A DNA stretch of 64,000 nt from Strobilurus pachycystidiatus (Eukaryota; Basidiomycota; Agaricomycetes; Agaricales; Physalacriaceae): assembly GCA_019915135.1 (NCBI GenBank), contig JAHLMK010000013.1, positions 186,001 to 250,000 on the forward strand. The letters are read 5' to 3'. The notes below the pieces were generated by a model. The model was not told where the DNA came from, did no database searches, and saw only the letters and a program-made list of their open reading frames with translations. Every line of letters begins with the position of its first letter. The stretch's first letter is position 1. Below, in pieces: positions 57,953-64,000 of this stretch. The translations under genes were made by a program, and so were the position numbers.

Positions 57953-59417
57953 TGCTACTGGATGCCTCTCCTCGGGCATGAATACAATGTCATAGTAACC
58001 GTATGTACATTTGCCCGGAACGGTACTGTAAGAGTTGCTCATAAACCGACGGCCAGATGCGTGAACTTGCCATCCTGGTAAAAGCGTCATCCACAAGAAG
58101 ACAATCGATTCATAGTTTTCTTGATTTCGGTGGGAAGATTCACATCAGGTGGCCGTGCCAGCGCTGCTCCCATGCCCACCTTTGCCAGCGGGGGCATCTT
58201 CAAAGATGAACAAATACCGGGACGTCAACAAAGCCCGATGATACCCACGCCGAGGATCCTCAAGATCCGTTACTTGCTTGACAGGTGTGAATCATGCAAC
58301 GGTACAACTAATCGGCGTTCGATGAAAAGCGCCTGTCAAACTTTTTGCCTTGTGTCACAAGTAAGTACGCCGATGAACCAGTGCCACAACTATGGGAATC
58401 GGGATGACATGTCACGGTCCTGAAAGGCGGAATTACCTTTGGTGTATCGTCGGGGTCTCAGGATATCTGTGGCGCAAATGTTTTACACTAGCTGAGTGAC
58501 CTGTCTGTGACCTGTGTCGAACACTTACAACACTCAAAACTCACACTGACAGCCATGGCTCTCTAGAGGTACTCATTGAGAAGCGGCGGTGGGATTACAC
58601 ATATGTATCAACTGCAAAGTCTACTAAATGTGCTAACTATCAACTGGCGCTGGGGCGGGAGCGCTAGCGCTACTCAAGAGCGGCAAGGTGCGACGCGCGC
58701 GCTCCTGAGGCCCAAAAAATCCGGGTTTTGCCAAGTCACTGCCAAGTCCTGCATGTCGGGCTCATGAAGAGGCTGACGTGCCTAGCTATATGCTGCGTAT
58801 GCGCACAAAAATAGGCGGGGGGCGCCTCTGATTCGACGTTGACAGGCACGGACACTAAGGGTGAGGGAAACCCTGCATGTTCCTGTCTCCCGGTCTCAGT
58901 GAACAACTAGTGAAACAGTGCTCGCTCTTTCCGTCGCTGCACGTCGCCTTTCGTGCTCCAGTAGAGCGCGTGAGCTCGCAACCTCTACGCCTTGAATAAA
59001 TCGTGCATCCCGTTTGTCTTACCTGCTCAATCGCATCATCGCACAGTGACACATCCGCGGACATCGATTCGAGATATGTACCCTCAAATGCGCATACAAT
59101 TCGCTGCACATGTTGTACCTGTCGCCATGCGCTCCCTACCGGTTTTGGGATTCGTGGACGCGTGAACGTCCGTGCCTATAGCGATGGATCGTTCACATTT
59201 AAGAACTGAACAGCCTGCCAGACCAGATGTACTCATGTACGGCTGGTTAGTTTAACAAACCTGCAAGATGCGTGCCTCCAGGGCGCTATGTCAACGATCA
59301 ACGGTGACAGTACGGTGACTGGCAACCGGGAAAGTTTAAACTTGGGCACCGAGGTGCTGCCGAGGTAGCACAGAGGTAGCACCAGCAGGCTGAGTACAAG
59401 AGAGTAACTTACAAGTC
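57953..59417. other. Gene-poor stretch, nothing recognised
   Basis: Only short frames without motifs are present on both strands. It holds the 3' flank of the transcription factor gene and sequence beyond the minus-strand membrane-protein gene. No element or repeat stands out before 59418. Confidence 0.45.
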
Positions 59418-59555
59418 AGTGGTCTTGCAAAAGGCGTTCGCGCAGATGAGAACATTGACAAGGGTATATATTCCGGAAACCTGGTATAGTACTGAGTACT
59501 AAGTGGTCTTGCGAGAGGCGTTTCGCGCAGATGAGGACACTGGCAAGGGTATATA
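59418..59555. repeat. Spaced direct repeat of about 53 bases
   Basis: Units at 59418-59470 and 59502-59555 share AGTGGTCTTGC, GGCGTT.CGCGCAGATGA and CAAGGGTATATA with a few substitutions. A 31-base spacer containing TACTGAGTACT separates them. It lies outside coding sequence. Confidence 0.7.
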
Positions 59556-59685
59556 CAACGAGAAGCTCGTATTGTATACACACATGCAAAATCCCGAACA
59601 GCAGAAGGTTTCCAAAACCCCCACCCCCTCCTCCCTCCCGTTTAATCAAAGAAACTTCTATAGTATTTCCCAGCGACACATCGAT

Positions 59686-61417
59686 TCAAAAGGTTTCATT
59701 CTGCGCGATTCGAGTTGGCTTGTTGCTCGAGTCGGTAGAGGCCACTTCTGATTCGAAGTTGACGTGGCTTTTGTTCTCTTCTCGCGGCTGGACGTAGGTC
59801 TCCGTGAGGACAAACACTCCAGTCTGCAGTTCCACATCGCCAGGTCGAGTGGAACGGCGGGCAAAGGACGTGAAACTCCGGCCGCGGGTATTGCTCTGGC
59901 CCAGTGACCGTGAGCGCTCGCGCCCAGTTGATTCGCTCGTCGAAGGGTGGTCCGAGTCCGGGCGCTGGGTGCTGAGGACGAGATGTTGTGCGCCTAGAAA
60001 TCAGATTTAGTGAATAGGATTACGATCTTGAGAGGGAGCGTGTTTACAAATCATGACAATTGCGAGCGGGAGAGTTGAGCCGACTCCTGTCTCAAGGATG
60101 GAAGCGAATTCGAAGACGACCCAGCTGTGATAAGGACTCCATCGGCATGTTTCTTTCGACAAGTAGCAAGATACACTGACAGGTTGGCAAAGGAGACGGC
60201 CACTGCGAACAGGATACCGTGGCGGAGGACCTTCTTCACGAATTTCGACAAGTTGCTTGATGGAGTCAGACCAGGGACCCTAGATCGAATGAGAAGAAGG
60301 ACACTCACAAGGTGTGATGGCTTCGTGAAGCATAAACTAGCCAGAAGGTTCCGATAAAGCAAGCAATCCAATCGAATATGACGACTGCGATGTAGTACAC
60401 GATGTTCCAATCGGGCTATTGTGAGGCGTGTTAGTCAGATGTCCTCCGCTCAAGTGCAGGCGTAAACACACCTCTCCCGTTGCCAGTACCTTGCCTTTGC
60501 AGCTAGAAGTCTGAAATCAGACATATGACACAGCGGAAATCTTCACGACACGTACTTTCCCTAGAAATCAAAAAACACCCAAAGTTATATGGTGTAGAAG
60601 TAGAAGACACGGGAAGGCATACCTCCTTTACGCGCGGCTATAGAAGGAGCAGATAAGCGCAAGAAGCTTGTCATTGAAATAAGCACACATACAGAACGGT
60701 GGTAAACGATACCAAAGATTTGCAGCTACAAACCCAGTCAGATGAAACATTTGATGTTCAAGATCAAGAAGTGCGCGCACCGGAATGTTAGCGAGCATGA
60801 GGAAAGCTAGAGCTCGCAGGACCCAGATTGACCGCCCAGCGATTGCCCACGTCCTGCGTCATCAGCGCCGGGGCTCGAAGGAGGGAAGGTGTCGACTCAC
60901 CGAATGAATATAATCCCTTGAACGGCCATACCAGCCAACACTTCAATCGCGTGAGATGTCGCGCAAGGGAGTTCAGGGAGCCACTCACTGGCTGTCACGT
61001 TCGGCACCATGAAGAAGGTTTTGCACGACTCGGGCGTGAACGTTGTTCTGTAGTTTCCTAGTGGGCCGCGTTGAACATTTGACGGAGTTTGATAGCGAGG
61101 CGCGAGAAGCATACCGATACCGTTCGTTATCAACGATATTATGGTCATACTGGACGGGTATCAGTAGTCTTTCCACAAGAATAACGGAAGGACGTACTAT
61201 CGGACTATGGCGTAGAAAGCACAGACAGGACTCAGTGTCCTCTGCCTCCATTGCTTTTTGTACAATTTGTATGTCCCTGGTATGGTCTGGAAGACGTCGC
61301 CAGCAGCCAAAGTGAACGATCTTTTTTGGGTTGTCAGCTGTGGATAATAGATATTAGGAGAGAGGTCGGGCTACGCACATCACACGGAAGACATCAGACT
61401 TTGTCAGTTCCACCATG
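59686..61417 (-). CDS. Multi-pass membrane protein of unknown function
   Basis: Reading on minus: MVELTKSDVFRVISFTLAAG, then DVFQTIPGTYKLYKKQWRQR and YAIVRY..VMTIISLITNGIGMLL (helix), a loop with Cys residues (TPESCKTFFMVP..LPCATSHAIEVLAG), further hydrophobic helices near 60.7-60.9 kb and 60.4 kb (YIAVVIFDWIACFIGTFWL), then KKVLRHGILFAVAVSFANLS and FASILETGVGSTLPLAIVMI. The cytosolic tail AQHLVLSTQRPDSDHPSTSE is Ser/Arg-rich. The pattern, several helices with a late basic-helix RDG/RHG motif and short tail, resembles a widespread basidiomycete membrane-protein family often left unnamed. Small introns of about 50 bases throughout; first intron 3' border and several middle exons are only approximate. 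Function unknown. Confidence 0.72.
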
Positions 61418-62275
61418 ATGGCAAGAGTGTGGGAGCGAGGGAGAAAGAGTGCGGGAGGGATCCGCCTCAGTGCCGGTTCAAACCCATGTTCATATGGCGC
61501 GGAGTTATTAGATATTGTTATTTTGGATGGGCCATGTTTTTCTTCGCAGTTTCCAATCGGTAGCACGGTACCTTGGAGCACCTGCAGGGACGACTTATGC
61601 ACAGCAGCGATCATTTCTCTAAACTCGAGACCGGGGTGTTTGACTCAGAACGATGAATTCGATAGAGCGAGAGCCTGACTGTCTTTGACCGGCCTACTCC
61701 TACATGTGGGCTGTAGCTATAATGCGAGGTCCGCGGAAGCTAAACGGTGAAGGGGTTGAACGTTGAACGTTGAAGCATTGAACGACGTCAAAAGGTCTAA
61801 AGTCACTCCTATATGCGGCCGATCGATATCGCGCGGTCTTGAGGCATTTATATAACGATCAAATCTCTCATAATTAAGAGAACGATTCTCAGTTTTGGCA
61901 CTCATCCCAGTGGTGTTGCACATGGGCCGCATCTTATCTCAGTGTGTTTGTTAACGGCTGCGACTTGCTGCGACGATATCGCAAGCTGAATTGTTTCACC
62001 ATCTTTAGTCTTTGAGCTTCTTTCAGATAGCTTTAGGAGACGCCAAGGCGACTGTCGCGAGTTTTGTAACGATGTCATCGAGTGTCAAGCTTATACAAGC
62101 TTCAAGTGCCTTAAGTGTGCCAGAAGAGGCCAGAAGGCTGCCAGAATGTGCCTGCCAGCGCTTTTGCCAACGTGTGGCGTGCAGGAGACCATCGAGGGTC
62201 GACAGATACCGTCCCGACGGCCCGGAAAGAGACAGGTGGCTGTGCACGGGACCTTTGTTCCGTGCGCCATCGACC
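61418..62275. other. Divergent promoter region, no gene recognised
   Basis: It lies between the divergent membrane-protein and RING-finger genes. A short tandem TTGAACG repeat (about 61753-61775) is visible. No coding feature is supported. Confidence 0.45.
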
Positions 62276-62931
62276 ATGGACAAGGATGATCAAACCAACT
62301 CAGCGGCGGAACCCAAGCGCGAGCGTTCATTGCGGGAGGGCCTCTCCAATAACCCGCACAACGCCGAGTCGCTCGCCCAGGAGCCTCCTGCCGAAGGCCC
62401 ATCGAGTTCGTCGAACCCCAGCGCCCCTGCAGAGGTGGCCGACAGTGCTATCGAGCCAGGAACAGTGGACCTGGTCGCCGTCGCCAACGGCAACGATGAC
62501 GATGAGGCATTTGCCGAGAAGGTCGAGGCCTCGCTGTTGGCAGACACGTCGTTCGAGGACACGCTACGCCCGCCTTCACGCAAGAAGACACCCCCAACGC
62601 CTTTGGGGACCCAGCTTGCGGAATACAACTGCCCCATCTGCTTTACCCCGCCGTCCAACGCTACACTGACCCCATGCGGACACATATGCTGTGGATCCTG
62701 TTTGTTCAGTGCGATCAAGATTGCGCAGACTCGGACTCTCGGTCAGGAATTCTCTGCAAAGTAGGTCTTTATTAGGACTTGTTGTTGACTGATCTCATCG
62801 AATTGGCCAGATGCCCCGTATGTCGTGCCACGATCCCTGGCTGGGATGGTCGTGGTGGAGGTGTCGTGGGACTCAAGGCCAGAGTTGTTTATAGCGTGTG
62901 GTCAGTCATCTCTTTTGTTCTGATGCTATAG
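62276..62931 (+). CDS. RING-finger protein, probable E3 ubiquitin ligase
   Basis: Two exons (62276-62760, 62811-62931) give 201 residues. The first 115 residues are acidic and disordered (NGNDDDEAFAEKVEA). The RING finger starts at about residue 122: CPICFTPPSNATLTPCGHICC then GSCLFSAIK, and after the intron CPVCRATIPGWDG, a C3HC4 ligand set. The last residues (GRGGGVVGLKARVVYSV) are conserved in fungal homologues, the group I link to Slx8/RNF-type small RING proteins. Such proteins recruit an E2 and, for Slx8, act in SUMO-targeted ubiquitination in the nucleus; that closer assignment is uncertain. The frame reads on for a few residues past the family's usual end (WSVISF...) to TAG 62929-62931, so the true 3' border may include another intron. 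Confidence 0.82.
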
Positions 62932-63468
62932 CGATCGCCTTACTTCGAGATAGAATATCTGGTTATGAGTCCGCTTCCAAGGCGAAACTTGTTGGAAACT
63001 TGGCACTCCGGCATTGGTAACTGGACCGAACATAGCGAACATCGGAGCGTCCGACCGTGTTTCTACGATCTACACAGTTGGTGGGTCGCAGGCGATGACG
63101 AAGAGGCGAGGAAAGCCAGAATGACTCGATTGAGGTGTCATTCCCAGGTTGATGTCGAACGAACAGATTGTCCGAACTTACGATCGCGTCCCCGACACTC
63201 TTGGGAAGCTGAGGTAGAAGCGACGCGACCTTGTCTACTGAACGCGCTGTCCTAGTTAGCTCTCAGATCTCTCGACAGGATCTGCCTTGACCTGTTATTT
63301 AGAGTAGGTCATCGTTGTGCGGATTCGTAGGAAGAGCCTCAGCTTGTATTCGAGATGTTGAAGTAATGTACTAATGAAACGTAAGCCACATTTCCAATTG
63401 CAGGTGCGCTAGCATGCTGGGAACTGGAAGCAATCAAGAAGCCTTCTCGAGCGGCCATCATCGTGCTC
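62932..63468. other. Intergenic, no gene recognised
   Basis: A frame of 96 codons at 62965-63255 has no motif. The rest is flank of the RING gene and leader of the acetyltransferase gene. Confidence 0.4.
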
Positions 63469-64000
63469 ATGGGAGAATTTTCATCGCTAACACTGCTTCC
63501 TGCGACGCCTTCTCAGAGTATAGAGTCGAGGCGCCGAAGTTTTCAGCATTACGGGCGTACAATGACAGAAGAGGATTATCTGGATCGCGATGCGAACACG
63601 GATTCTCTCGAACCCGCGGCTGGTGGGAGACTTACAACTTGGTGAAAAGAGAGGCCCAATTGCCGCCGTACTATGTTGATATTTACATGAAACTCACAAT
63701 AATCTTGTCCAGGGTACTTTGTCCGCGCGATGAACCAACCACGCTAGACTTTAAGTGTTCGTGCAAGACGTGGGTGCATCTATAATTCTTTCTTGATAGT
63801 GCCACACTCAGCGCTGCATATAGTTTTCAACGACGTGGCTTTCTTCTTCGCAAGGCTGATGATGAGGTCCAGGAAGTACCATGCTACGGTATCGCCACAG
63901 TTTTCACACCAGACCGCTATCGCAAGCGTGGGTATGCGAAGCATATGATGCGCCTGCTCCACTGGGTTCTGGGTCACCGAGAATTCCTGCCATCTTTCCC
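63469..64000 (+). CDS. LYC1-like GNAT acetyltransferase, 3' end outside window
   Basis: Three exons are visible (63469-63641, 63713-63769, 63800 to the edge). The protein reads MGEFSSLTLLPATPSQSIES, MTEEDYLDRD, TTWVLCPRDEPTTLDFKCSC, then FLLRKADDEVQEVPCYGIAT, VFTPDRYRKRGYAKHMMRLL. The last block is the GNAT motif A (V-x-T-x-x-x-x-R-x-x-G/K-x-A) that binds the acetyl-CoA pyrophosphate. The overall pattern matches the fungal LYC1 family, named after yeast lysine N6-acetyltransferase of lysine catabolism. Substrate is not proven here. The gene is cut by the window end. Confidence 0.82.

Noticed and set aside
1..64000. tRNA, rRNA, CRISPR array or intact retroelement
   Set aside because: Scanning by eye found no A/B box pairs with cloverleaf, no regularly spaced repeats, and no reverse transcriptase, integrase or LTR pair. 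A tRNAscan or RepeatMasker run would be decisive.

Overview
The window is nuclear DNA of a filamentous basidiomycete, most likely an agaricomycete. Its genes are split by many introns of about 45-60 bases with branch-point and AG signals typical of these fungi. Several products belong to families I know mainly from this group: Clp1, DUF6534-type membrane proteins, DUF5519 proteins, F-box/LRR proteins and C-terminal MYND proteins. I see no rRNA, tRNA, CRISPR or intact transposon. I have no database results; all names come from motif recognition.

Layout. 1-0.74 kb: 3' end of a DUF5519 gene. 1.8-5.5 kb: a divergent pair, a DUF6534-like membrane protein (-) and a short-chain dehydrogenase (+). 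The same pair returns inverted at 30.9-34.6 kb. 7.0-9.3 kb: an F-box relic and a 5'-incomplete, intron-containing RHS-core gene of bacterial toxin type. 9.5-13.2 kb: two tandem F-box/LRR genes, the first frameshifted. 13.3-18.1 kb: two tandem TPR genes. 18.1-22.0 kb: gene-poor, with a relic of RNA polymerase subunit AC40 joined to a copy of a TPR gene tail. 22.0-26.1 kb: a Ser/Pro-rich protein and an F-box/Cys-rich protein.

27.2-30.3 kb holds two of four copies of a secreted protein family with two tandem beta-sandwich (galactose-binding-like) repeats; the others lie at 41.3-42.6 kb (-) and 51.4-52.8 kb (+). Two copies carry lesions. 34.9-38.2 kb: a hormone-sensitive-lipase-type hydrolase. 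39.9 kb: a MYND protein. 43.9 kb: a vacuolar amino acid transporter. 47.0 kb: a glycosyltransferase related to the L-arabinokinase N-terminus. 49.2 kb: a protein with 11-residue repeats. 53.4 kb: clp1, a sexual-development regulator. 55.0 kb: a Zn2Cys6 transcription factor. 59.7 kb: a multi-pass membrane protein. 62.3 kb: a RING protein. 63.5 kb: the start of a LYC1-like acetyltransferase.

The left 53 kb is marked by local duplication and decay (F-box, TPR, SDR/DUF6534 and secreted families). The right end (53-64 kb) looks like ordinary single-copy sequence. Splicing is unusual: four GC-AG introns, microexons of 6, 11 and 12 bases, and one probable loss of a splice acceptor. Exon borders were set by eye from reading frame, GT/GC-AG signals and comparison between paralogues.
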